Below, one piece after another: positions 42,965 to 51,422 of a DNA stretch of 64,000 nt. Made by a program: the position numbers and the translations under genes. The stretch is taken from positions 31,058 to 95,057 of the forward strand of contig JAOAPR010000042.1 of the NCBI GenBank assembly GCA_025463005.1, given 5' to 3'. How positions within the stretch are numbered: position 1 is the first letter of the stretch; every line of letters starts with the position of its first letter. The notes beneath the pieces are model-generated. The model did no database searches. It saw only the letters and a list, made by a program, of their open reading frames with translations, and was not told where the DNA came from. This DNA is from Bryobacterales bacterium. GTDB taxonomy: Bacteria; Acidobacteriota; Terriglobia; Bryobacterales; Bryobacteraceae.

Positions 42965-44076
42965 AACACCCGCTCCAGAGATTCGCAGAAGAAGTATTCA
43001 CCCCACATTACCGATTCGTCCACGCCCAAGCTCTTGTTGACGTGATACATCCCCCCCTTGAGGATTCCTTCCCACTTGGGATCGGACTTGCCCAGGTGCC
43101 TTTCGCACAGCGAACGCAAAATGTGAACCGCGGTGGACCAGTACAGGTGCCCTTTGAGCGAATCGGGGACCAGGCGGCACAGACGCAGCAGTCCCGCGGC
43201 GCAGATTGCTGCCGACGACGTATCCGGCAGCATGCGATTTTCAGCAGGCGCGTTGAAATCCCACGGTGGAATGCCGTCGCCGGGCGAGTGCGTGATATAG
43301 AAATCCGCGCAGGCTTCCGCGGTGTCCAGGAAATGCGGATCGCGGCTGTACTCGTAGCAGGTGGTGAAGCCGTACATCGCCCAGGTGAGCCCGCGCGACC
43401 AGCACGAGTCGCCGCGGAAACCCTGGTGCGTGGTCTGGCGCAGAAATTCGCCGGTGTCGGTATCGAAAATCCCTTCCTGCGCGGTGGAGCCGTCGCCGCG
43501 GACCAGCACGCGTCGCGTTGTATGGGAATGGCGCATCGCGATATCGCGCAGACGCCGGTCCCCGGTTTCCCTGGCGGCGAAGAAAATGATCCCGACATTC
43601 ATCATGATGTCGATGAACAGCGAATTGTCCCCGACGAACGAGCGCAGATACTGCCCTTTTTCCTTGAACCGCTGGGCCAGCGTCTTGCCCGCCTCGATCA
43701 GCACATCCCGATGCGCGGGGTCGCCGGTGATCCGCCACCAGCGGTAATAAGTCGACAAAAACAGGAATCCAAGATCGTGGACGTCGTGATCGTTCTTGCG
43801 AGGTTCGAGCGGTGTGGTGTAGCGAATGGCGTGGTCCAGCCAATACTTGGCGTCATTGGAATTCGGCTGCGAATGCTTGTGGAAGATCCACATCATGCCG
43901 GGCAGGAACCCATCGCCCCAGTGAGTCCAGGCGGGGCCTTCATGCACCCACTTGCCATTCTGCGTATGCAGAGGATAGAAACTGGGTTGCTTTTCGACGA
44001 GTTTACGCACCTGCTTTTGCGCAAAGGAGTAGGCCTGCTCGAACAGATCGCCTGTGTCGCTGGAAAGATGAATCAC
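42958..44076 (-). CDS. Glycoside hydrolase family 88, unsaturated glucuronyl/galacturonyl hydrolase
   Basis: A 372-residue alpha/alpha-barrel enzyme that hydrates the double bond of 4,5-unsaturated uronic acids left by polysaccharide lyases. The two catalytic Asp of the family are matched by Asp101 in HDVHDLGFLF and Asp156 in SLFIDIMMN. GFRGDSCWSRGLTWAMYG, DTSSAAICAAGLLRL and MWGEYFFCESLERVL are also typical. No signal peptide, so it acts on imported oligosaccharides. It overlaps the upstream secreted protein gene by 4 bases. No lyase gene is in the window. Confidence 0.88.
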   Translation of the reverse strand: MIHLSSDTGDLFEQAYSFAQKQVRKLVEKQPSFYPLHTQNGKWVHEGPAWTHWGDGFLPGMMWIFHKHSQPNSNDAKYWLDHAIRYTTPLEPRKNDHDVHDLGFLFLSTYYRWWRITGDPAHRDVLIEAGKTLAQRFKEKGQYLRSFVGDNSLFIDIMMNVGIIFFAARETGDRRLRDIAMRHSHTTRRVLVRGDGSTAQEGIFDTDTGEFLRQTTHQGFRGDSCWSRGLTWAMYGFTTCYEYSRDPHFLDTAEACADFYITHSPGDGIPPWDFNAPAENRMLPDTSSAAICAAGLLRLCRLVPDSLKGHLYWSTAVHILRSLCERHLGKSDPKWEGILKGGMYHVNKSLGVDESVMWGEYFFCESLERVLW

Positions 44077-45224
44077 GGTTCCGTTCTCCAGAACATGAGG
44101 ATACCGCTTAACCGCGGCCCGGCTTGGCGCGAGATCACGAGTTCCCCGCCGGGCTGCGCCCGCGTAATGACTCGCGTCACCACAGCCGCCTGGTCAAAGC
44201 TCAACTTCACACGGGCATGCCCGCTAGGCCAGTCAAGGTCCTGGAACTCGATCTGGAGTGCGAAATAGCTGGAATACCTGTCCAGCCGGACAATCCGGCC
44301 GCGCGCGATGCTGCCCTTGGGCGCGAGCAATTCCCGGCGGCTCCTCAGATCCGCTCGAAGGATTCCGCGGACGGGGTCTCCCACCGCCGCCTGCATCAGA
44401 TCCAGCTCGGGCATTTCGAGTTGCAGTGTAAGACCGGCAGGAATGTCCACCTCCCTGACCGCGGCCGGCGCGGAGGCTTCGGTCAGCACCGGATCACTGA
44501 ACGACAGGGTGCTCTCGCCGGTGAATCGCCGGCATGCCGTGAACCTCACCCAATTCCGATTCACCTGATCGGGCATCGCCATCATCAACTCGCTTTCCAC
44601 CGGCAGGAGAAACTCTTCGTCCCCGATTCGCAGCCGCCCATAGTCGATCTTGGTTTTCGCCGCTGAAACGCCCAGCTCGGCGGGAATATCGTCGGCTACA
44701 ACTTCCACGCGCCGAACATCGAGCGTAACCGGATCGGCGTAAAAGGACCCGTGAAATCCGACCACCGCCTCACGATGGTTCACTCGCAGCCTGTGACCGC
44801 TGCTCGCCCGGGCTACTCGAAAGTCGTAACGCAACGCGGCACGCCCGCCCAGGTCGGTCCGCCCCCGATCCTCGAAAGCTGCCACATTGGACAAAAACAA
44901 AATCCTGGCATAAATCGCGAAATTTCCATTTCCGAACATACCTGTGGACACCAGCTCACCCAGTTCGCGGTCTTCGAACTGCTTCGAACCCGGCCACGCG
45001 AACATTTCTTTCCCGTCCACGAGTGCGACTTCCAGCCGTAGCGTGTCTTCTATGCGTGCGTGGTTCCCCGCCACCTGACGGGTGCGCTCTATAGTTTCGG
45101 TGCACGTGTAATTCGGCTGCCTCAGGAGAACGTCAGTCATTCTCTCGCGAATGCGGGGCAACCGATCGAGCTCCTGCGCCGGCATGCACAGCGCGGCAGC
45201 GAAGAGCGTCGGCAGAATTCGCAT
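44073..45224 (-). CDS. Secreted protein of unknown function
   Basis: A 383-residue protein with a short signal peptide (MRILPTLFAAALCMPA). The N-terminal part (MTDVLLRQPNYTCTETIERT) and repeated beta segments (RLEVALVDGKEMFAWPG, RKVEVV-like stretch DVRRVEVVADDIPAELG) recall an uncharacterised group of outer-membrane-associated proteins in Acidobacteria. The later GDPVRGILRADLRSRR / LLAPKGSIARGRIVRLDRYS looks like a SAF- or TrbI-type beta barrel. It heads the coupled operon with the GH88, NTF2-like and hydrolase genes. Function unknown. Confidence 0.65.
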   Translation of the reverse strand: MRILPTLFAAALCMPAQELDRLPRIRERMTDVLLRQPNYTCTETIERTRQVAGNHARIEDTLRLEVALVDGKEMFAWPGSKQFEDRELGELVSTGMFGNGNFAIYARILFLSNVAAFEDRGRTDLGGRAALRYDFRVARASSGHRLRVNHREAVVGFHGSFYADPVTLDVRRVEVVADDIPAELGVSAAKTKIDYGRLRIGDEEFLLPVESELMMAMPDQVNRNWVRFTACRRFTGESTLSFSDPVLTEASAPAAVREVDIPAGLTLQLEMPELDLMQAAVGDPVRGILRADLRSRRELLAPKGSIARGRIVRLDRYSSYFALQIEFQDLDWPSGHARVKLSFDQAAVVTRVITRAQPGGELVISRQAGPRLSGILMFWRTEP

Positions 45225-45289
45225 TCGGATTTATTATGGCATTGGCGCGATTTTTGTGGCATCGGAACGATCTGTTAGGATCGAGAAGA

Positions 45290-45520
45290 ATGCCAGCAAA
45301 AATCACTATCAATGCCAACGGCTCCATCCGTGTCGATGGCGAGTTTGAGATCTGCGACGCGGAAGGCAAGCCGTTCGGTCTGGGGGGCCGCACCACCATC
45401 GGCCTGTGCCGCTGCGGCCACTCCGCGAACAAGCCGTTCTGCGATGGCTCGCATCGCAAAGTGAGCTTCGAGTCCGTGTGCCCCGCCCGCGATCTGCCGC
45501 CTCCCGCACCCAAGCTTTAG
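45290..45520 (+). CDS. CDGSH iron-sulfur domain protein
   Basis: A 76-residue protein with the motif CRCGHSANKPFCDGSH, giving Cys40, Cys42, Cys51 and His55 as the 3Cys:1His ligands of a 2Fe-2S cluster. This is the single-motif bacterial form, soluble and without a membrane helix. Proposed roles are electron transfer or cluster handling. The ATG at 45290 follows GAGAAGA; an in-frame GTG/TTG upstream gives extra residues outside the family pattern. Divergent from the secreted protein gene at 45224. Confidence 0.9.
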   Translation: MPAKITINANGSIRVDGEFEICDAEGKPFGLGGRTTIGLCRCGHSANKPFCDGSHRKVSFESVCPARDLPPPAPKL

Positions 45521-45591
45521 CACGTGACTGAGCCGCGCCAGTAATGGAGCGGCACTGGCCACGGAATACCCACATCATCTCGGACTACGGA

Positions 45592-45654
45592 ATCTCCCTG
45601 CAAATCGCTACGGGAGATAAATCTTTACTTAGTCCTACCAAGTATCGAGTAGGA
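45592..45654 (+). promoter_or_regulatory. Two hairpins in the leader of the PEP-CTERM gene
   Basis: ATCTCCC (45592-45598) pairs with GGGAGAT (45612-45618) across 13 bases; TCCTAC (45633-45638) pairs with GTAGGA (45649-45654) across 10 bases. Both lie in the 166-base spacer between the CDGSH stop and the PEP-CTERM start. The first could end the CDGSH transcript, though only a weak T-rich stretch follows. No known riboswitch consensus was recognised. Confidence 0.4.
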
Positions 45655-45686
45655 AATTCCTCGGATTGGACTACGGAGGTAGTGTC

Positions 45687-46325
45687 ATGTTGGGTTTGAG
45701 AACACCGGTTCCGCTTTTGGCAATTACGATTTTGCTGGTGGTGCCGGTTGAGGCGACTACCAGTTACTACCAGGGCCCGGCGGGCGAAACGAGCTTTAAC
45801 AGCGCAGTCGGAGGCTTAACGCTGCTGAATCCGCTCCTGACGTTTTCGTCTGGCGATTTAGCGTCTGGTGGCCTTTTTAACGCCAACGGCACCGGTATCA
45901 ACTTTCTAGGGTTCGATGATTTCTTCTTCAATACGCCGAAGGATTTGACCGTCGCTTCGGGCAAACTGACCGCCACCCAGCAGGCCGAGGTAGTCACGAT
46001 CACGTTCCCCGCCGCGGGTGTCTATGCCTTCGGAATCCACCTTACGGTGACCTCAGGAACCGGATTCTGGTGCGTCGACCTGACCCACGGAGTCTGCAAT
46101 TACCAGATTACGAACACCTCACCCGCTAACGCGCAGTTCTTCGGCTTCGTGAGCAACACACCTGTCACCGCCCCTCTGTACATCCGCGCCCAGAGTGGCA
46201 GTCCAACCATGGTGATTACCGACTTTGAAGCGTACACTGTGCCGGAACCCGGCACCATGCTGCTGGTCGGGCTCGGTTTAGTTATTTTGCCGCTGACGCG
46301 CCGGAAGATCCGTCCACGATTGTAG
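45687..46325 (+). CDS. PEP-CTERM sorting-signal protein
   Basis: A 212-residue exported protein: signal peptide MLGLRTPVPLLAITILLVVPVEA in pieces, a beta-rich body, and the C-terminal sorting signal VPEPGTMLLVGLGLVILP followed by basic TRRKIRPRL. Exosortase systems cut this signal and the proteins are tied to extracellular polysaccharide in biofilm-forming bacteria. No exosortase gene is in the window. Start ATG at 45687 is preceded by GGAGG with a 7-base spacer. Its last 44 bases overlap the convergent CapA-like gene. Confidence 0.88.
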   Translation: MLGLRTPVPLLAITILLVVPVEATTSYYQGPAGETSFNSAVGGLTLLNPLLTFSSGDLASGGLFNANGTGINFLGFDDFFFNTPKDLTVASGKLTATQQAEVVTITFPAAGVYAFGIHLTVTSGTGFWCVDLTHGVCNYQITNTSPANAQFFGFVSNTPVTAPLYIRAQSGSPTMVITDFEAYTVPEPGTMLLVGLGLVILPLTRRKIRPRL

Positions 46326-47268
46326 TGCGGGTCAGGCGCGGCGCGGTTCCGACAATGTCCACGGGAAGCAGGCTGGCGCGTGCCAGCCGCGGCCCTTCGA
46401 ATACGATGTCGGCCAGTGCGCCGTGCTGCGTTTCGACGCGCTGGAACTGGTCGAACACCAGGTTGCCGAGGGAATAGAAAATCACCCCGTCGCCGTATCG
46501 CTCCCATGGCTGGGTCACATGCGGATGATGGCCCACCACCACGCGCGCACCCGTGTCGATTGCGGCCTGCGCGAACGCCACCTGCTGCGCGTTCGATTTA
46601 GGCGAATACTCGATGCCGGCGTGCATCGAGACGATAATCGCATCGGCGCTCAGCGCAAGCCGCGCCACATCCTCGCGCATGCGCGGCATATCCATGACCG
46701 CCACACGATCGTCCGTATCGGGATGATTCCCGTTGGACTGATCGTACGTATACGCCAGGAAACCAAATCGCAAGCCGTTACGCTCAATCACCACTCCGGC
46801 ATGGGCTGCCTCTGCAGACTTCCCCGTTCCGGCCACCGCGATCTGATGGCCTTGTAGCCAATCCAGCGTGAATTCCACGCCGTAGGATCCCTGGTCGCGG
46901 GCGTGGTTGTTCGCCGTGGAGACGACGTCCACGCCGGCCAGTTCCAGGGCTGCGATCATCTCCGGCTCTGCCTTGAAAATCATCCCGCGCTCCACTACCG
47001 CGCCCCGGTCCGAGAACGGCGACTCCAGGTTCACGAACGCAATATCCGCCGCTTGAAGGAGCGGAGCAAGATCACGCAGAGGGAAGGCCGGATCGCGGCG
47101 TCCGCGCGCCAGGCGACCCACGTGGCGCGAAAGCATAACGTCGCCGCCCAGGAGGAGTCTGGTGCGAACCGGATCGGGCGCCGGCTGCTCAGCCGTCCGC
47201 GAAAACGGCAGAACGCCCAGTAACGGTAACCCCGCCCGGGAAAGTATTTTCCGGCGGGTGAGCTTCAT
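46282..47268 (-). CDS. CapA-like metallophosphatase-fold protein
   Basis: A 328-residue protein of the poly-gamma-glutamate capsule (PGA_cap) family. Its calcineurin-like fold shows LLLGGDVMLSRHVG, ADIAFVNLESPFSD, STANNHARDQG, IIVSMHAGIEYSP and VVVGHHPHVTQPWE. A twin-Arg-like start (KLTRRKILSRAGLPLLG) suggests Tat export. The name does not prove capsule synthesis; many members act on unknown phosphoesters. It overlaps pgl by 4 bases and is the last gene of the zwf operon. Confidence 0.86.
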   Translation of the reverse strand: MKLTRRKILSRAGLPLLGVLPFSRTAEQPAPDPVRTRLLLGGDVMLSRHVGRLARGRRDPAFPLRDLAPLLQAADIAFVNLESPFSDRGAVVERGMIFKAEPEMIAALELAGVDVVSTANNHARDQGSYGVEFTLDWLQGHQIAVAGTGKSAEAAHAGVVIERNGLRFGFLAYTYDQSNGNHPDTDDRVAVMDMPRMREDVARLALSADAIIVSMHAGIEYSPKSNAQQVAFAQAAIDTGARVVVGHHPHVTQPWERYGDGVIFYSLGNLVFDQFQRVETQHGALADIVFEGPRLARASLLPVDIVGTAPRLTRTTIVDGSSGASAAK

Positions 47269-48023
47269 GCTCTTTCCTTCGGCAAGGCGTCTTCTTTTGA
47301 TAAATCAGGCAAAAGCGCGGCCGCAGCTTCGTCCACGAACCAGGTTGCGTTGCTCTCCTTGCCCGCCGCGATCTGAGCAGGAAGCCTCATAGGATCGTAA
47401 GGCTCACTTAAGACGGAGTACAGGGCCGACGCTTTATCCGAACCCGTTGCGAGCACCACGGTATGGCGAGCTGCTTCCAGCACTCCCGGCAACAGGGTCA
47501 CCCGCCACTGATGCATCTTCTCGACCCACATGGCAGCAGCGGTACGCTTGCGATCCCCGATGAGCGACTCGCCGGGAAACAGGCTTGCAGTATGCGCGTC
47601 GGGTCCCATGCCGCGGTGGATCACATCGAATTGTGGCAGCTCGTCAGGCTTCAGACCGAAGAAGGCTCGGATGTGCTCGGAGTACTGGCGGGCGGCTGCG
47701 TGCGGCTCCAGTTCCGTCGGTACGCGATGAATGTTGTCAGCCGGAACCTTGGCCGGCGCTAGCCAGGTTTCATTCGCCAGCCGGAAGTTGCTCTGCGGAT
47801 CCGAGGGAGGAACACATCGCTCGTCTACCCAAAAAACGTGCACCTGTTCCCACGGAAATCCGCTTTTCGCGAACAGTTCAAACATGGGCCGGGGCGATGA
47901 TCCGCCGGAAACCGCTAACGTCGCCCGCTGCCGTGCCGCGATGGCTTCCGCCAGGAGATCCAGGATGTGTCGCCCGCATGCTTCTGCCGCGGTGACCGGA
48001 TCGGGGAATCGCAAGACGTTCAT
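47265..48023 (-). CDS. pgl: 6-phosphogluconolactonase
   Basis: A 252-residue enzyme of the SugarP-isomerase-like fold that opens 6-phosphoglucono-lactone, second step of the oxidative pentose phosphate path. Marks are LAVSGGSSPRPMFELFA, HVFWVDERCVPPSDPQSN, GMGPDAHTASLFPG and a late VVLATGSDKASAL. Placed after zwf and opcA with 22 bases spacing to opcA; overlaps the CapA-like gene by 4 bases. Confidence 0.92.
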   Translation of the reverse strand: MNVLRFPDPVTAAEACGRHILDLLAEAIAARQRATLAVSGGSSPRPMFELFAKSGFPWEQVHVFWVDERCVPPSDPQSNFRLANETWLAPAKVPADNIHRVPTELEPHAAARQYSEHIRAFFGLKPDELPQFDVIHRGMGPDAHTASLFPGESLIGDRKRTAAAMWVEKMHQWRVTLLPGVLEAARHTVVLATGSDKASALYSVLSEPYDPMRLPAQIAAGKESNATWFVDEAAAALLPDLSKEDALPKERA

Positions 48024-48045
48024 GCACGACTCACGCTGGTCATGC

Positions 48046-48996
48046 CTAAGCCGCTAGGGCGCGCTCGTACACTGGATCCCGCCCTAGGATGCCCAGCTCC
48101 TCCTGCATCAGCGCCTCTTCCGAAGTGGATGGCAGCAGCAAACGATAGTGGCGGCCGTTTCCGGATACTTCGACGCAGTTATCGTCGGTGCGAGCGATGG
48201 TGAGGTTGTTGGAGGCGCTGGACAGGGTCACCGATCGGAGCCCCGCCGGACCATCTCCGGATGCAAGGGTAACTCTCACCCCCGGCAGTGACGTGCGGAT
48301 CCACGCCGTGAAATAGCGGGCGCAAGTGGTTACCGACGGTCCGCCAAATGTCACCTGCGCGTCTTTTATTTCCTCCGGATTCAGCGCTCCATCATCGAAC
48401 AGGTGCGCCAACACCTCCCTCCAGCCGGTTAGCCGGGTCCAGTGCAGGTCAGCCACACGCCCCCCGCGCCCCCGCAGCCGGCGCAGAAACTGCAGTGCGC
48501 TATCCGCGTCCGCCGCGTGAATAGAATCAAAAATGATTTTGTCGGCCAGCGGGAACAGCGCTTCCAACGGGCCCCGCTCGAGCGCGCCCGCTCCGCGGCA
48601 CCACAGAACTACCGGAAGGTCCGGAACCCTCAGCGGCACCAGAAACTTCGCCACTTCGGAGAATCCGCTCTGCCCGGCGGTGATCTCGATTCCCTCGGCG
48701 CAGATCTGCTGGGCCTTGCCGAACGGCTTCCAGCACTCGGCGAAGATCCGGGCATCCAGAGCGGCGCCGCCATCGACGGGACGAAGAATCACGGCGCGGC
48801 TGGGATGGTTGTGCATCAGCACGCCGACGGTCTGGCGAACGCGTTCGGCGTCAGGGGCATCCTCGGCCGCCACCGTCAGGGTCATGGCACAGGCCCGGAG
48901 CACGCCACCCGATTCGGCTTGATCGTGGGCCAACTTCGCCCACAACTGCTGCAGGTCCTTAAGGATTCGTTCGGGCTGAACGGTCGCGGTACTCAT
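48046..48996 (-). CDS. opcA: OpcA-like glucose-6-phosphate dehydrogenase assembly protein
   Basis: A 316-residue protein matching OpcA, which activates or helps assemble glucose-6-phosphate dehydrogenase in cyanobacteria and actinobacteria. The N-terminal domain reads RACAMTLTVAAEDAPDAERV and HNHPSRAVILRPVDGG; the middle carries FLVPLRVPDLPVVLWCRGAG, typical of the family. The location directly after zwf (15 bases) and before pgl supports the role. The mechanism (redox or allosteric) in this lineage is not known. Confidence 0.86.
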   Translation of the reverse strand: MSTATVQPERILKDLQQLWAKLAHDQAESGGVLRACAMTLTVAAEDAPDAERVRQTVGVLMHNHPSRAVILRPVDGGAALDARIFAECWKPFGKAQQICAEGIEITAGQSGFSEVAKFLVPLRVPDLPVVLWCRGAGALERGPLEALFPLADKIIFDSIHAADADSALQFLRRLRGRGGRVADLHWTRLTGWREVLAHLFDDGALNPEEIKDAQVTFGGPSVTTCARYFTAWIRTSLPGVRVTLASGDGPAGLRSVTLSSASNNLTIARTDDNCVEVSGNGRHYRLLLPSTSEEALMQEELGILGRDPVYERALAA

Positions 48997-49011
48997 AATA
49001 CAAGTATTACG

Positions 49012-50502
49012 TCAACTATTGCGCCACTCGCGTCCCAGCCGTGCGATCATCGCGTCGGCCTCCGCGGGACCCCACGTGCCGGGTTCATAATTAGGAAAAT
49101 CGAAGCGCCGCTGGCTCCAGTTTTCCAGGATGGGCTGGATCACCGTCCAGCTCGCCTCCACCATATCCTGGCGGGTGTAAAGAGTCGGATCCCCCACCAT
49201 GGCGTCCACGAGTAAGGTCTCATAGGCTGAGGGAGATCGCTCACCAAAACTCGTGCCGTAATTGAAGTCCATCGAGACCGGTCGAAGGCGCATGCCGCTG
49301 CCGGGTTTCTTGGAGAGAAATAGCAGCGAAATGCCCTCCTCGGGCTGGATACGCAGGATCAGAAGGTTCGGCCGAGCTCCCTCCTCGCCATTTCCGGTGT
49401 TGAACAGCGCGAGAGGGGCCGAGTTGAACTGAATGGCGATGTCGGTGACGCGCTTGGGGAGTTTCTTGCCGGTTCGAATGAAGAACGGAACGCCGGCCCA
49501 TCGCCAATTGTCCACGAAGAACGTAACCGCCGCATAGGTATCGGTTTGCGCATCCGGATTCACGCCTGGTTCCTGCCGGAATCCCTTATATTGCCCCGCT
49601 ACGGCGTACAAATCTACTTCTTCCGGGCGCATGATCTTGATGGATCGCAGAAGTTTGGCGCGCTCATCGCGAACCGCATTGGGTTCAAAGATGGCGGAAG
49701 GTTCCATTGCGACCGTTGCCATCACCTGCAACAGGTGATTCTGGATCATATCGCGCAGCGCACCGGCTTCCTGATAGTAGGCGCCGCGTCCTTCTACGCC
49801 GATCGACTCGGCGGCTGTAATCTGCACATGGTTGATATAGCGCCGGTTCCACAACGGCTCGAAGATCCCGTTCCCAAAGCGCAGAGCCAGGATGTTCTGG
49901 ACTGTTTCTTTGCCCAGATAGTGATCGATGCGATAGGTATCCTCCTCGCGAAAGACGGCGTGAATGCGGGCGTTCAGCTCTTTAGCGCTTTCGAGGTCAT
50001 GGCCGAACGGTTTTTCGACAATCAGCCGGCGCCACGCGCCGGGCGGGGCCGCCGCCAGATGAGAGTGGCCGATTCCGTCCACGATGATCGGGTAGTAACT
50101 GGGCTGGGTTGAGAGATAGAACAGGACATTGCCCTGTCGAATCGCGTTCACCTTCTCCTTCAGCGCCACGTAGAGCTGAGGATCCTTCACGTCGCCCGCG
50201 ACGTAATACAGGTTACCGGCGAAACGTTTCCACAGTTCGTCGTCAAACTCACCGTCTTCGCTGAACTGCTTTACAGCCTCCCGCATGAGTTCGCGGTACG
50301 CTTCGTCGCTAAGAGGCGTACGCGAAGTGCCGATGATCGCAAAGGACGCCGGAAGGCGGCGGTCGTAAGCCAGCCGGTACAGAGCGGGGATGAGCTTGCG
50401 CTTGGCCAGATCGCCCGTGGCGCCGAAGATCACGATGGCGCACTCGGGCACGCGGCGTTCAAAGCGCAGGGGATCCTCGAAGGGATTCCGGACCTCCGTC
50501 AT
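49012..50502 (-). CDS. zwf: Glucose-6-phosphate 1-dehydrogenase
   Basis: A 496-residue enzyme oxidising glucose-6-phosphate with NADP. The dinucleotide fingerprint IFGATGDLAKRKLIPALY comes near residue 25; the active-site motif is RIDHYLGKETVQN, and EKPFGHDLESAKELN precedes it. NRRYINHVQITAAESIGVEGRG and FFIRTGKKLPKRV are also conserved. First gene of zwf-opcA-pgl-capA. Upstream is a 14-base tandem repeat that may be part of its promoter. ATG at 50502. Confidence 0.96.
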   Translation of the reverse strand: MTEVRNPFEDPLRFERRVPECAIVIFGATGDLAKRKLIPALYRLAYDRRLPASFAIIGTSRTPLSDEAYRELMREAVKQFSEDGEFDDELWKRFAGNLYYVAGDVKDPQLYVALKEKVNAIRQGNVLFYLSTQPSYYPIIVDGIGHSHLAAAPPGAWRRLIVEKPFGHDLESAKELNARIHAVFREEDTYRIDHYLGKETVQNILALRFGNGIFEPLWNRRYINHVQITAAESIGVEGRGAYYQEAGALRDMIQNHLLQVMATVAMEPSAIFEPNAVRDERAKLLRSIKIMRPEEVDLYAVAGQYKGFRQEPGVNPDAQTDTYAAVTFFVDNWRWAGVPFFIRTGKKLPKRVTDIAIQFNSAPLALFNTGNGEEGARPNLLILRIQPEEGISLLFLSKKPGSGMRLRPVSMDFNYGTSFGERSPSAYETLLVDAMVGDPTLYTRQDMVEASWTVIQPILENWSQRRFDFPNYEPGTWGPAEADAMIARLGREWRNS

Positions 50503-50522
50503 TTCTCTACCCTAGCATCGAT

Positions 50523-50550
50523 AGATATAGAACGACAGATATAGAACGAC
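50523..50550. repeat. Perfect 14-base tandem duplication upstream of zwf
   Basis: AGATATAGAACGAC occurs at 50523-50536 and at once again at 50537-50550. It lies 21 bases upstream of the zwf start on the minus strand and upstream of the receiver-like gene on the plus strand. On the minus strand each unit contains TCTATATCT, an AT-rich element that could serve as a -10 box. Confidence 0.85.
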
Positions 50551-50620
50551 GAATCTGCACGTCCGCATGGTAAGATCGGATTACCCACCAGTTTCGCTTT
50601 TTCGAAAAACATTTAAGTCT

Positions 50621-50995
50621 ATGCTGGAACCCAAGAAAATCCTGGCCGTGCTCGAAGACTTGTTCTTCACAGTGAAAATCAATGAATCTGCGAAACGGGC
50701 GGGTATGGGCATCACGTTTGTAAAGAGCGAGCACGACGTGCTGGAACAGGCCAAGCACAAGCCGGCGCTCATCATTGTGGACCTGAATTTCCACAACGTG
50801 GATCCGCTCAAGCTGATCCGCAAGCTCAAGTCAGACGAGCACACCAAGGGAATCAACCTGGTCGGGTACCTTTCGCACATCCAGGGCGAGCTAAAGCAGC
50901 AGGCGCAGGAAGCGGGTTGCAACATGGTGCTGGCGCGCTCGGCTTTTTCCCAGAACCTGCCCCAGATCCTGAAGCGCCACGCGGCATCCTCCTGA
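50621..50995 (+). CDS. Receiver-like single-domain protein
   Basis: A 124-residue protein of the response-regulator receiver fold: strand ILAVLEDLFF with an acidic pair (Glu12, Asp13), acceptor candidate Asp54 in LIIVDLNFHN, and Ser85 in LVGYLSHI. The conserved Lys near 106 is replaced (LARSAF rather than KPF), so phosphorylation or its readout may be unusual. There is no output domain and no kinase gene is near. ATG at 50621 gives the natural N-terminus. Divergent from zwf. Confidence 0.72.
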   Translation: MLEPKKILAVLEDLFFTVKINESAKRAGMGITFVKSEHDVLEQAKHKPALIIVDLNFHNVDPLKLIRKLKSDEHTKGINLVGYLSHIQGELKQQAQEAGCNMVLARSAFSQNLPQILKRHAASS

Positions 50996-51025
50996 TCAGC
51001 GCAAAGGAATGCGGCGCGCGCTCAA

Positions 51026-51415
51026 TCAGACTGCTGCTTCAATATCGGTCCGAGAGAAGTCTGAGCCTTTGAAGAGCAGCGGTTCATCAAGGGATTTCGC
51101 AAGCGCGTAGGCCAGACAATCCCCAAAATTGAGCCCGGCCGGGTGCCGGCCCTTGCCGAAATCCCGGTAGGCCTGACGTGCGGTTTGGGCGTGTTCGAAA
51201 GTAACTGGCTCGATAAGGAAGTCGGACCGGCGGAAGAAAAGATCGAATTCTCGGCTCGCCACGGAATCGCCCCGAGTGTCGACAATCATCGCAGCCTCGA
51301 GATAGTTTGCCGCCGACATATGGCACGAATCGGCCTGCTCAATAGCCTCCGCGTAGCGTGTAGCGTCGCGTTCATCCAATAAAATTGCCAGCACGGCGGA
51401 CGTATCGATCACCAT
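51026..51415 (-). CDS. vapC: VapC-type PIN-domain toxin
   Basis: A 129-residue ribonuclease toxin. The PIN acidic site is formed by Asp4 in MVIDTSAVLAIL, a Glu in SAANYLEAAMIV (~40), and the late Asp in GLNFGDCLAYALA; LLFKGSDF ends the fold. It would cut RNA unless bound by its antitoxin, coded 7 bases upstream. The operon order (vapB then vapC) and length are standard. Confidence 0.92.
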   Translation of the reverse strand: MVIDTSAVLAILLDERDATRYAEAIEQADSCHMSAANYLEAAMIVDTRGDSVASREFDLFFRRSDFLIEPVTFEHAQTARQAYRDFGKGRHPAGLNFGDCLAYALAKSLDEPLLFKGSDFSRTDIEAAV

Positions 51416-51422
51416 GAACAGT

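Noticed and set aside
43042..44268. 408-codon plus-strand open frame
   Set aside because: Antisense to the GH88 gene with intact catalytic motifs.
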